Origin: Oscillospiraceae bacterium
GTDB taxonomy: Bacteria > Bacillota > Clostridia > Oscillospirales > Acutalibacteraceae
Reading direction: 5' to 3'
Assembly: GCA_009785335.1 (NCBI GenBank)
Contig: WQWM01000006.1
Span: 1-64,000, forward strand
DNA: 64,000 nt
The position numbers and the translations under genes were made by a program. The notes below the pieces were generated by a model. It had not been told where the DNA came from, ran no database searches, and saw nothing but the letters and a program-made list of their open reading frames with translations. Below, in pieces: positions 53,034-60,793 of the stretch. Position 1 is the stretch's first letter; each line of letters starts with the position of its first letter.

Positions 53034-53864
53034 ATGAGAAAATTACTTGCTTTGGGTTTAGTGCTTAGCTTGGCGATTGCACTGGGTGGGTGCAGCTTAA
53101 TCACTGGCAGTTTTAGAATGAACAGCCGCACAGTGCTGAATATCCTACATGGCTGCGGCAACGTAATTCAGCAGGAATTCACGATTGACGATGTGCCAGA
53201 ATTCACGGTGCCGGGTGAAGATGAACACTGGGCTATGCTAGCCCTTCACGTGCGTGTGTCAATGCATCATTTCACTGGCACCATTGTGTTGGACGAAAGC
53301 CTTGGCAACACCATAATTTTGCGCACAGACGAAAACCTGATGCCCATGCTAAGCCCATGGAGCACGGATTATCGTGTTGATATATCACTTATGTCAACAC
53401 GATTAACCCCCACAGAACTGGTGATTGAAAGCGGGCTGCCCTTCACGCATATCGACCTAAACGGTGCGTGGGATATCACCTATCGCCACAGCAATGTGCC
53501 CTTGGCGCAGCTAGGTATTCGCGGCGCAGTGACGGGAGATTTCACCATTGACCGGCTGAATGTGCCCGATGATGATGAGCGTGCTTGCGGCATATCCGTG
53601 CATATTGAAGGCGCAGCTAGTCTAACCCTGCGCGGGCAAAGCCGCAGTGTGTGGTATACCATCAACGGCACCGGCAATGTATATGCGTTTGATTTAATCA
53701 CCTCTTCCACCAGCGTCACGCTCAATGGCGTGGGCAATGCCGAAGTTTATGCAAGCGATGAGCTTACGGTGGAGATCAACGGCATAGGCGACGTGATTTA
53801 TGACGGCGACCCAACGATAATTAATCAGCAAACGGGTTTGCTGAACAACGTGCGCGCAAGATAA
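53034..53864 (+). CDS. GIN-domain lipoprotein 2
   Basis: 276 residues. Lipobox ALGGC. Same plan as its neighbour: GNVIQQEFTIDDVPEF near the start, LPFTHIDLNGAWDITYRHSNVPLAQ, and terminal repeats INGTGNVYAF, LNGVGNAEVY, INGIGDVIYDG. Shares FTHxxxxGxWxIT and SLGNTxIxRTDENL with copy 1, so a duplication. RBS gaggaggaagaatc. Stop codon again abuts E sequence (taaccacctgcggtgggg). Confidence 0.82.
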   Translation: MRKLLALGLVLSLAIALGGCSLITGSFRMNSRTVLNILHGCGNVIQQEFTIDDVPEFTVPGEDEHWAMLALHVRVSMHHFTGTIVLDESLGNTIILRTDENLMPMLSPWSTDYRVDISLMSTRLTPTELVIESGLPFTHIDLNGAWDITYRHSNVPLAQLGIRGAVTGDFTIDRLNVPDDDERACGISVHIEGAASLTLRGQSRSVWYTINGTGNVYAFDLITSSTSVTLNGVGNAEVYASDELTVEINGIGDVIYDGDPTIINQQTGLLNNVRAR

Positions 53865-53917
53865 CCACCTGCGGTGGGGCATTGTTCTAATATAGCTTTA
53901 ATAAAAGAGGAGAAATT

Positions 53918-54757
53918 ATGAGAAAATTACTTGCTTTGGTTTTGATATTGGGCTTGGCACTAGGGCTGGCTGGTTGCACAACCATGCGGTTTGCGGGGCA
54001 AGCCAGCGTGCGCGGCAACCGCGACGTTACTGTACAAACCACCTACATTGATCTTGGCGTTGACGGTGACTATGCGCAAAGCTTTCGACTGGAAATCTCG
54101 GGATTTTCGGTGCAGAATGCCACGCCAAGGCTTATGATTGATGAGCAACGCGCCGAAGAACTTGGCACCGCGGTGGTGGTTGCAATCGACGATAACCTGC
54201 AAGAGCACATCAATGTGTCCTACATGGGCAACGGCGTCATCCGCATCCGCTCGGACGACCGCATGCGGCTGTTTCCGTCGCAACTGCAAATCACCACCGG
54301 GCTGCCCATTGATGATTTGCGCATTGGCGGCGCGTGGGATGTAACCGTGCACTGCAACCGTGTGGAAAACTTTAGAGCGCAACTGAGCGGCTCGGCGCGC
54401 GGCAACTTCAGGCTTGGCGAGATAGATCGCCTGGACTTGTCGGGCAGCGGCTCCGCACGCATGAACGTGCAGGCCACCGCCAATGTTGCAAGTGTTACCA
54501 TCAGCGGCAGCGGGCGTGTGAATCTCAACGGTGCTGCCGAAACAGCGGATTTCCGCATCAGTGGCAGTGGACGTGTGGAGGCCTTTGACTTCCCCGTGGA
54601 CAGCGCAGTCGCAAACATCAGCGGTAGTGGACGCGTGGACATCACCGTGGCTGAAGAGCTTGATGCACGCATCAGCGGCAGCGGCCGCGTAACCTACGAT
54701 GGCAACCCGCGCATTAGTCAACACACTAGCGGCTCGGGTCGCATCACATCGAGGTAA
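53918..54757 (+). CDS. GIN-domain lipoprotein 3
   Basis: 279 residues. Lipobox GLAGC. GNRDVTVQTTYIDLG start, DDLRIGGAWDVTVHC, then strong SGSGRV repeats (LSGSGSARMNV, ISGSGRVNLNG, ISGSGRVEAF, ISGSGRVDITV, ISGSGRVTYDG). Its first 21 coding bases are identical to those of copy 2. RBS aaaagaggagaaatt. Followed by E fragments up to 54826. Confidence 0.82.
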   Translation: MRKLLALVLILGLALGLAGCTTMRFAGQASVRGNRDVTVQTTYIDLGVDGDYAQSFRLEISGFSVQNATPRLMIDEQRAEELGTAVVVAIDDNLQEHINVSYMGNGVIRIRSDDRMRLFPSQLQITTGLPIDDLRIGGAWDVTVHCNRVENFRAQLSGSARGNFRLGEIDRLDLSGSGSARMNVQATANVASVTISGSGRVNLNGAAETADFRISGSGRVEAFDFPVDSAVANISGSGRVDITVAEELDARISGSGRVTYDGNPRISQHTSGSGRITSR

Positions 54758-54826
54758 CCCGCCTGCGGCGAACAAGTCGCTTCGCTGCCCTTGCAGGGCG
54801 CAAGTCGCTTCGCTGTGGTCTATCCT
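54756..54826. repeat. Duplicated E half-elements after the lipoprotein cluster
   Basis: cccgcctgcggcgaacaag, gtcgcttcgctgccc and again gtcgcttcgctgtggtcta in direct order. Confidence 0.75.
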
Positions 54827-54851
54827 AATTATTTGATAAAGGAAACTCAAG

Positions 54852-55913
54852 ATGAGAAAGATAATCGATGAGCGCCTATTAAATGATTGTCTGGATAAAA
54901 TCTTCGGCAAGAAAAATGTGTTCAGCGCCGTGTTGAAGGTGGAAAGTGGCGATGCATCTTTTTCATGGGTTGGAGCACGCGGCAACATGGCAGCCAACGA
55001 CAAATACTTTATTGCCAGTGTGACGAAACTTTATATCACCGCTGTTGTGATGGCTCTTGCCGAGAAAGGAAAACTGGCATTGGACGATGCCATCGTTAAG
55101 CATTTGCCGCAGAATTATACGGAGGAGCTGCACGTGCTCAATGGCGTTGACTACTCGGCAAACATCACCATCAAGCATCTGATCTCCAATACTTCCGGTT
55201 TGCCGGATTATTTCACCCACAAAGAACAAGGCAAGCCATCTGGGGCTGATTTGCTGCTGCAAGGCAACGATGATGCGTGGGAACTCGAAAAAACAATACC
55301 GCTGATGAAAGCCATGACCCCCAAATTTGCACCGGGACAAAAGGGCAAGGCAGCTTATTCCGACACAAACTATCAGCTGCTGGGCAAAATCATCGAAAGC
55401 GTGACCGAAAAAGAGATAGGCGAAGTATTCAAGGCATATATCTTTGACAATCTCGCGCTGACAAATACGTATGCATTTAAAGACATTGCGGATAAAAGAC
55501 CTGCTGTGTTTTATCATCGCGATAAACCGCTTTGGCTGCCCAATTATATGGCTTCGGTCACCGCTGAGGGCGGCATTGTGAGCACCGCAGACGATGTGAT
55601 GATATTCATGAAAGCGTTTTTTACCGGGCGTTTTTTCCCGAAAGAGAAAATTGAGGGATTGAAACAATGGAACTTGCTGCTCCCACCACCTGGCCTGTTT
55701 TACTACGGTGTGGGGCTGGAAAGACTGCCGACGCCTCGCATCCTCAGCCTGCGCAAGCCCATTGGTGAGATTGTTGGCTTTTGGGGGCAAACCGGCTCCT
55801 TTGCGTGGTATAACCCCGACACGGATCTTTACTTTAGCGGAACGACAAATCAGGTTGACGGCACAGGGCACAGCGCGGCGGGCAGTGCAATTATTAAGAT
55901 AATCAAAGGATAA
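54852..55913 (+). CDS. Beta-lactamase-family serine hydrolase
   Basis: 353 residues, no signal peptide. SVTK (SxxK catalytic motif, about residue 56), YSDTNYQ (YxN-like), and a C-terminal GHSAAGS region in place of the KTG motif. Class C beta-lactamase/esterase (PF00144) fold. Without export it is more likely an esterase or peptidase than a resistance enzyme. RBS aaaggaaactcaag. The next gene, nrdG, starts one base after its stop. Confidence 0.85.
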   Translation: MRKIIDERLLNDCLDKIFGKKNVFSAVLKVESGDASFSWVGARGNMAANDKYFIASVTKLYITAVVMALAEKGKLALDDAIVKHLPQNYTEELHVLNGVDYSANITIKHLISNTSGLPDYFTHKEQGKPSGADLLLQGNDDAWELEKTIPLMKAMTPKFAPGQKGKAAYSDTNYQLLGKIIESVTEKEIGEVFKAYIFDNLALTNTYAFKDIADKRPAVFYHRDKPLWLPNYMASVTAEGGIVSTADDVMIFMKAFFTGRFFPKEKIEGLKQWNLLLPPPGLFYYGVGLERLPTPRILSLRKPIGEIVGFWGQTGSFAWYNPDTDLYFSGTTNQVDGTGHSAAGSAIIKIIKG

Positions 55914-55914
55914 T

Positions 55915-56421
55915 ATGTATTACTCAGAGCTGAAACCACATGATATTGCCAACGGCGTGGGTGTGCGTGTGTCGCTGTTTGTCAGCGGCTGCGAGCACGC
56001 CTGTCCCGGTTGTTTTAATCCGCAGGCCTGGCAGTTTAATTATGGCAAGCCCTTCACCGAAGAAACAACGCAAGAAGTGCTGCAATTACTGCGCCCGGCA
56101 CACATTCGCGGGCTAACATTCCTGGGCGGCGAGCCATTGCATGCACGTAATCGCAGCGCGGTGCTTGAACTGATGCAACAAGTGCGCTGCGCGCTGCCTA
56201 ACAGAGACATTTGGTGCTACACGGGCTATGTGTTTGAACAAGAATTGTTGCCAGACAAGAATGTGCATCCCCTGCTTGCGCAAATTGATGTGCTGGTGGA
56301 CGGACGTTTTGTGCAACAGCGCAAAAGCCTAAATACTCGTTTTCGCGGCAGCGACAACCAACGCGTGTTGGACTGCAAAGCATCATTAAATGCAGGGCGC
56401 GCAGTGGAGTTTTTCCCATAA
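55915..56421 (+). CDS. nrdG: Anaerobic ribonucleotide reductase activase
   Basis: Radical SAM enzyme that installs the glycyl radical on NrdD, 168 residues. [4Fe-4S] motif CEHACPGC (CX3CX2C, about residues 24-31), GLTFLGGEPLH, DIWCYTGYVFE, VDVLVDGRF. nrdD is not in the window. RBS (aaaggataat) lies inside the end of the serine hydrolase gene. Confirms anaerobic growth. Confidence 0.94.
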   Translation: MYYSELKPHDIANGVGVRVSLFVSGCEHACPGCFNPQAWQFNYGKPFTEETTQEVLQLLRPAHIRGLTFLGGEPLHARNRSAVLELMQQVRCALPNRDIWCYTGYVFEQELLPDKNVHPLLAQIDVLVDGRFVQQRKSLNTRFRGSDNQRVLDCKASLNAGRAVEFFP

Positions 56422-56454
56422 ATAGGTTTAGTGGAATAAATCGCAAAATTATGC

Positions 56455-56483
56455 TTGACTTTTATTGCAGAATATTGTATAAT
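56455..56483 (+). promoter_or_regulatory. Promoter for the secreted protein at 56519
   Basis: TTGACT (56455-56460), 17 bp, TATAAT (56478-56483). Confidence 0.85.
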
Positions 56484-56518
56484 ATATGATATAACGTACC
56501 GAAAGGAAGGATTTGTAC

Positions 56519-57019
56519 ATGAAAAAGATTTTTAGCATTCTCATGGTCGTGGCGCTGATCGCCGGTTTCGGCATCGTTGCCACACAAGCAAGCACTAGCA
56601 TCACCGAGACACAACTGGTGGGTCGCTGGCGCGTTACCTCTTCGCAAAACCAAGTGTTCCGTCCCAACGATGTCATCGTCTTCAACGCAGGCGGCAGCGG
56701 CCAAATCATCCGCGCAAACGGCGCAACCAGCGGGATGACGCATCAGTTTATCCAATCAGGCGGCTCGCGCTTTTTGCGCATGACCAGTGCTGCACTGCCC
56801 TCCCCGGGCACCATGTCATTTTCTCAAGTGAACCGCGTAGGCAACAATCTCACCATCGGCACCACGCAACTAACACTGGTGCAGCAAACACCTACGCCAC
56901 CCACACCACCTACCACTCCACCCAGCGGCGGCGGTTCAACCATCCCCGGCACCAACCGTCCGGCCACCACATGGAACTGGTTCCTGTTTGTGTTCGTGTT
57001 CGGCTGGATTTGGATGTAA
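56519..57019 (+). CDS. Secreted protein with proline linker and Trp-rich C-terminal membrane segment
   Basis: 166 residues. Signal peptide (ILMVVALIAGFGIVATQA), a small beta domain (~25-120) with LVGRWRVTSSQNQVFRPNDV, which resembles lipocalin-like 'GxW' domains, a TPTPPTPPTTPPSGGGS linker, and a terminal hydrophobic WNWFLFVFVFGWIWM ending the protein. Unlike LPxTG anchors there is no basic tail. ATG at 56519 after aaggaaggatttgtac. Function unknown. Confidence 0.65.
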   Translation: MKKIFSILMVVALIAGFGIVATQASTSITETQLVGRWRVTSSQNQVFRPNDVIVFNAGGSGQIIRANGATSGMTHQFIQSGGSRFLRMTSAALPSPGTMSFSQVNRVGNNLTIGTTQLTLVQQTPTPPTPPTTPPSGGGSTIPGTNRPATTWNWFLFVFVFGWIWM

Positions 57020-57033
57020 CCCTGAGCAATGCA

Positions 57034-57060
57034 AAGCGACCCACTTGGGTCGCTTTTTTT
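57034..57060 (+). terminator. Terminator after the secreted protein
   Basis: aagcgaccca / tgggtcgctt stem with tiny loop and a T run. Confidence 0.93.
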
Positions 57061-57068
57061 CATGGGAC

Positions 57069-57097
57069 TTGCATTGCAGGCAGCGGTGTGTTATAAT
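57069..57097 (+). promoter_or_regulatory. Promoter for the GH2 gene
   Basis: TTGCAT (57069-57074), 17 bp, TATAAT (57092-57097), directly after the terminator. Confidence 0.85.
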
Positions 57098-57127
57098 GGT
57101 ATCATAAAACTTGGAGGAACGTACATC

Positions 57128-59293
57128 ATGCGTATCACAACAAATCTGGCGCAAAACTGGAAATTTTGTTTAGACGAACAACCTTATGCCTTCTATGCTG
57201 GTTATGACGACAGCGAATGGCAACCTGTGACCCTGCCGCATGACTGGGCGGTGGAATCTCCCTTTGATGAAAGTTATAGCAGCGGCACGGGCTATGCCCG
57301 CGGCGGTGTGGGGTGGTATCGCCTGCGCTTTCATCTGCCGGATGATATCCCAGGCAAAACCGTGCGCGTGAATTTTGGCGGTGTGTATAAAAACGCGCGA
57401 ACTTGGTGCAACAGCAATTATTTGGGCATGCGGCCTTGCGGCTACACCAGCGTGACGCACGACATCACACCATTTGCGCGCGCTGGCGAAAACGTAATAG
57501 CCGTGCGCGTGGAACACAACGACCTGGCCGATTCCCGTTGGTATACCGGCAACGGGATTTATCGCGATGTGACCTTAGAAGTGCTCGACCCAATGCATTT
57601 TGTGAAAGACGGCGTGTTTGTGCACTGCGTGGATAAACATACACTGCAGGTGCAGTGGGAGCTTTCGGCAGACGCTGATGTTGCCTTCACCCTAGATGGC
57701 AAGACCGTAAATGGCAGCGGCAAAACTGGCAACGTGCAACTGCATATGGAAAATCCCAAGCTGTGGTCGCCAAACTCCCCTGCCCTGTATTCACTCATTT
57801 GTCAGGTGACGAAAGACGGGCAAGTCTGCGACGAACTGACGATTGCCTGTGGTTTTCGCACGGTGAAATTTGACGCGAACACAGGCTTTTGGCTCAACGG
57901 CGTGAACATGAAACTCAAGGGTGTGTGCCTGCACCACGATGCCGGTGCACTGGGTGCTGCCGTGCCCAAAGAGATATGGCGGCGGCGATTGCAAAAGCTA
58001 AAAGCCTGCGGCTGCAACGCTATTCGCACGGCGCACAACCCGCCTGACACCCACCTGCTGGACCTGTGTGATGAGATGGGCTTTGTGGTGATGAACGAGG
58101 CCTTTGATGAATGGGAAGGCTGCAAAAATAAATGGTGGCAGGGGCACAATGTCTATCCGCCGAAGCATTTTGGCTATTCTGATGCCTTCCCCAACTGGCA
58201 TGCGCAAGACCTGCGCAATTTTGTGCGGCGTGACCGCAACCACCCCAGCATCATACTGTGGAGCGTGGGCAATGAAATTGATTATCCCAATGATCCATAC
58301 TGCCACCCACTGTTTAAAACGATGACCGGCAACAACGATGCCAACAAACCCGCGCAGGAGCGGCAATATGACCCCAACAAGCCCAACGCTGAGCGCTTGG
58401 CACAAATTTCTGCACGGCTGGTGGAAATCGTAAAACAACACGACCCCACACGCCCGGTCACGGCGGCGATTGCCTTTCCCGAGCTGGCGAATTTAGTGGG
58501 CTATCCACAAACCCTAGATGTGGTGGGCTATAACTACAAGGAGCATTTATATCGCGATGACCGTGCTGCCTATCCACACCATGTGATTTATGGCAGTGAA
58601 AACGGCCACGAGGAAGAACAATGGCTGGCGGTGCGCGATAATGATGACATTTGCGGGCAGTTTTTGTGGACCGGCGTAGACTATCTGGGTGAGGCGCAGG
58701 GCTGGCCGGTGCGACTATCGCCGGCGGGCTTGCTGACCACTGCGGGCTTTGAGAAGCCGCGCTATCACCACCGCCGCGCCATGTGGGCAGATGAACTGGT
58801 CGCGCATGTTGAGCCCTGCGGCACCGTGTATACCAATGCGAAACAAGTTGAACTGTTTTGCGATGGACAATCGCTGGGCATGAAAGACTTGGAAGGTTAC
58901 AGCGCGGCGTTTGAGTTGCCTGGGAAATTTCAAGTGCTGCGTGCTGTTGCCATGCGTGGCAATGAGCGAGTGGAAGTAATTTACGAAACGCCGGGTGAAT
59001 TGGCAGCCATTGAATTGCATGCTGAACAAGGCGATAGTGTGGTGCAGGTCACGGTTTCGTTGCGCGATGCACAAGGGCAACTGGTGACCGATGATGTGCC
59101 AATCACTTGCACGCTGCAAGGCGGCGAACTGCTGGGCATCGACAATGGCGTGTCCGATGACCTCACGCCTTATCGCCACCACACGCGCAGCACCCACATG
59201 GGGCAGGCGATTGTATATGTGCGGGCAAATTCCCCTGCTGTGTTGCGGGTGAGTTGTGGTGAAATAGCCGCACAAATGCAAGTCTGCGCTTGA
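57128..59293 (+). CDS. GH2-family beta-galactosidase-type enzyme
   Basis: 721 residues, cytoplasmic. Sugar-binding N-terminal domain (LPHDWAVESPFDES, GGVGWYRLRF), Ig-like domain, TIM barrel with GVCLHHDAGALGAA, IRTAHNPPDT, general acid in WSVGNEI, nucleophile in YGSENGHEEE, and a C-terminal beta domain (about 600-721). GH2 also holds beta-glucuronidase and mannosidase; the HNPP and DHWAVE pattern favours beta-galactosidase. RBS ttggaggaacgtacatc. The SCIFF promoter overlaps its stop codon. Confidence 0.88.
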   Translation: MRITTNLAQNWKFCLDEQPYAFYAGYDDSEWQPVTLPHDWAVESPFDESYSSGTGYARGGVGWYRLRFHLPDDIPGKTVRVNFGGVYKNARTWCNSNYLGMRPCGYTSVTHDITPFARAGENVIAVRVEHNDLADSRWYTGNGIYRDVTLEVLDPMHFVKDGVFVHCVDKHTLQVQWELSADADVAFTLDGKTVNGSGKTGNVQLHMENPKLWSPNSPALYSLICQVTKDGQVCDELTIACGFRTVKFDANTGFWLNGVNMKLKGVCLHHDAGALGAAVPKEIWRRRLQKLKACGCNAIRTAHNPPDTHLLDLCDEMGFVVMNEAFDEWEGCKNKWWQGHNVYPPKHFGYSDAFPNWHAQDLRNFVRRDRNHPSIILWSVGNEIDYPNDPYCHPLFKTMTGNNDANKPAQERQYDPNKPNAERLAQISARLVEIVKQHDPTRPVTAAIAFPELANLVGYPQTLDVVGYNYKEHLYRDDRAAYPHHVIYGSENGHEEEQWLAVRDNDDICGQFLWTGVDYLGEAQGWPVRLSPAGLLTTAGFEKPRYHHRRAMWADELVAHVEPCGTVYTNAKQVELFCDGQSLGMKDLEGYSAAFELPGKFQVLRAVAMRGNERVEVIYETPGELAAIELHAEQGDSVVQVTVSLRDAQGQLVTDDVPITCTLQGGELLGIDNGVSDDLTPYRHHTRSTHMGQAIVYVRANSPAVLRVSCGEIAAQMQVCA

Positions 59294-59318
59294 CAAAAGT
59301 GCCATCTTGTGCTATAAT
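59290..59318 (+). promoter_or_regulatory. Perfect promoter for the SCIFF operon, overlapping the GH2 stop codon
   Basis: TTGACA (59290-59295; its TGA is the GH2 stop), 17 bp, TATAAT (59313-59318). Confidence 0.9.
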
Positions 59319-59351
59319 AAACATATATTTTACTTGAGTTTAGGAGTCACT

Positions 59352-59498
59352 ATGCAACGTATTGTTACCTTGGAAACACGCACCCTGCAAGAAAGCCTGT
59401 GTGGCGGCGGCTGCGGCGAATGCCAAACCAGCTGCCAGTCGGCCTGCAAAACCAGCTGCGGCGTGGCCAATCAACCTTGTGAGCAACAGCCCGAATAA
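59352..59498 (+). CDS. scfA: SCIFF ranthipeptide precursor (six-cysteines-in-forty-five family)
   Basis: 48-residue peptide, MQRIVTLETRTLQES leader, Cys-rich C-terminal part beginning CGGGCGECQTSC. Cys at positions 17, 21, 24, 28, 32, 36 and 43; position 17 is an extra one. Family knowledge: these nearly universal clostridial peptides get a thioether from Cys32 to a Thr after Cys36, but here residue 37 is Gly. ATG at 59352 after taggagtcact; the longer in-frame start at 59307 lies in the promoter. Its stop overlaps the scfB start by one base (TAATG). Confidence 0.93.
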   Translation: MQRIVTLETRTLQESLCGGGCGECQTSCQSACKTSCGVANQPCEQQPE

Positions 59499-60751
59499 TG
59501 GTACACAGTTACACACTACACGGCAAAAACATCATACTTGACGTGAACAGCGGGTCGATTCATATAGTCGACCCGTGTGTTTTGCATGCCGTGCAACATT
59601 GGGACAGCGTGAACCAAGCCGACTTTCCTGATGTGCAAGCCTTGATTGATGCGGGGAAGCTATTTGCATTAGAAATTCCACCTGACCGGATGGGAGCACA
59701 GCGAAGCGACGTAAAAGCGATGTGTTTGCATATGGCGCATGCCTGCAATTTGGCGTGTGAATATTGCTTTGTGCGCGCGTGGGATAAACAACTGATGAGC
59801 TACGACGTGGGCCGAGCGGCGATTGATTTTCTGCTAGCCAACAGCGGGCCGCGCCGTAACCTAGACATTGACTTTTTTGGCGGTGAACCATTGCTGAACT
59901 GGGATGTGCTCAAACAACTGGTTGCCTATGCACGCAGCAAAGAAGGCGAAACCGGCAAGCATTTTCGCTTCACGCTAACGACCAATGGCGTGCTGATTGA
60001 CGACGATGTGATTGATTTTTGCAACCGTGAAATCTCCAACGTGGTGCTGAGCCTAGATGGACGCAAAGATACCCACGACCGCCTGCGCAAAACGCACGAT
60101 GGGCGTGGTTGCTATGATATCGTGGTGCCGAAGTTCCAGCAACTGGTGCAGGCACGGCAGGGCAAGGGCTATTACATCCGCGGCACATTCACGCGCCACA
60201 ACACCGATTTTTTGCAAGATATTCTGCACATGACCGAACTCGGTTTTCGCGAGCTTTCGCTGGAACCTGTGGTGCCGCATGATTTTTCTGCTGATGATTT
60301 GCAGCGCGTGTTGCAGGAATATGAAATGCTAGCGCTGGACATGCTTGATCACGAGTACTCATTTTATCACTATACACTCAACTTGCAGCATGGACCATGT
60401 TACTACAAACGCACGGCGGGCTGCGGCGTGGGCACGGAATATCTTGCGGTGACACCCGATGGCGAGTTTTATCCCTGCCACCAGTTTGTGGGCAACCGAG
60501 ATTTTATCATGGGCAACGTATACAAGGGCATCACCCGCCCTGAATTGCGCGAGGACTTTGCGGGGTGTAATCTGCATGCCAAAGCAGAGTGCCGCGCTTG
60601 CTGGGCCAAGTATTTCTGCGCAGGCGGCTGCCCCGCCAATGCCTACCATGCCAGTGGCAGCATTCACGGGATATATGAAGATGGCTGTACATTATTGAAA
60701 AAAAGATTAGAATGTGCTATCTGGTTAGCAGCGAAACAAGCAGAAATATAA
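59498..60751 (+). CDS. scfB: SCIFF radical SAM maturase (SPASM type) with possible repeat insert
   Basis: 417 residues. N-terminal peptide-binding part (NIILDVNSGSIHIVD), radical SAM CNLACEYC (about residues 83-90), FFGGEPLLNW, LSLDGRKDTHDRLR, and C-terminal SPASM/twitch cysteines (CGVGTEYLAVTPDGEFYPC, CRACWAKYFCAGGCPAN). Installs the thioether in the peptide encoded just upstream. Before VKAMCLHMAHACNL, GAQRSD is encoded by an E half-repeat (59692-59710). One of the clearest system calls in the window. Confidence 0.94.
   Translation: MVHSYTLHGKNIILDVNSGSIHIVDPCVLHAVQHWDSVNQADFPDVQALIDAGKLFALEIPPDRMGAQRSDVKAMCLHMAHACNLACEYCFVRAWDKQLMSYDVGRAAIDFLLANSGPRRNLDIDFFGGEPLLNWDVLKQLVAYARSKEGETGKHFRFTLTTNGVLIDDDVIDFCNREISNVVLSLDGRKDTHDRLRKTHDGRGCYDIVVPKFQQLVQARQGKGYYIRGTFTRHNTDFLQDILHMTELGFRELSLEPVVPHDFSADDLQRVLQEYEMLALDMLDHEYSFYHYTLNLQHGPCYYKRTAGCGVGTEYLAVTPDGEFYPCHQFVGNRDFIMGNVYKGITRPELREDFAGCNLHAKAECRACWAKYFCAGGCPANAYHASGSIHGIYEDGCTLLKKRLECAIWLAAKQAEI
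59692..59710 (+). repeat. E half-element inside scfB
   Basis: gagcacagcgaagcgac; only the inner half of E is present. Codes GAQRSD in the same frame as the RluD copy. Confidence 0.6.
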
Positions 60752-60756
60752 AATAT

Positions 60757-60789
60757 AGGAGCTGGGTTAATTCCAGCTCCTGTTTTTTT
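60757..60789. terminator. Bidirectional terminator between scfB and the second symporter
   Basis: aggagctgg / ccagctcct stem with loop gttaatt, T run on the plus side and A-rich on the other. Confidence 0.88.
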
Positions 60790-60793
60790 GCGA

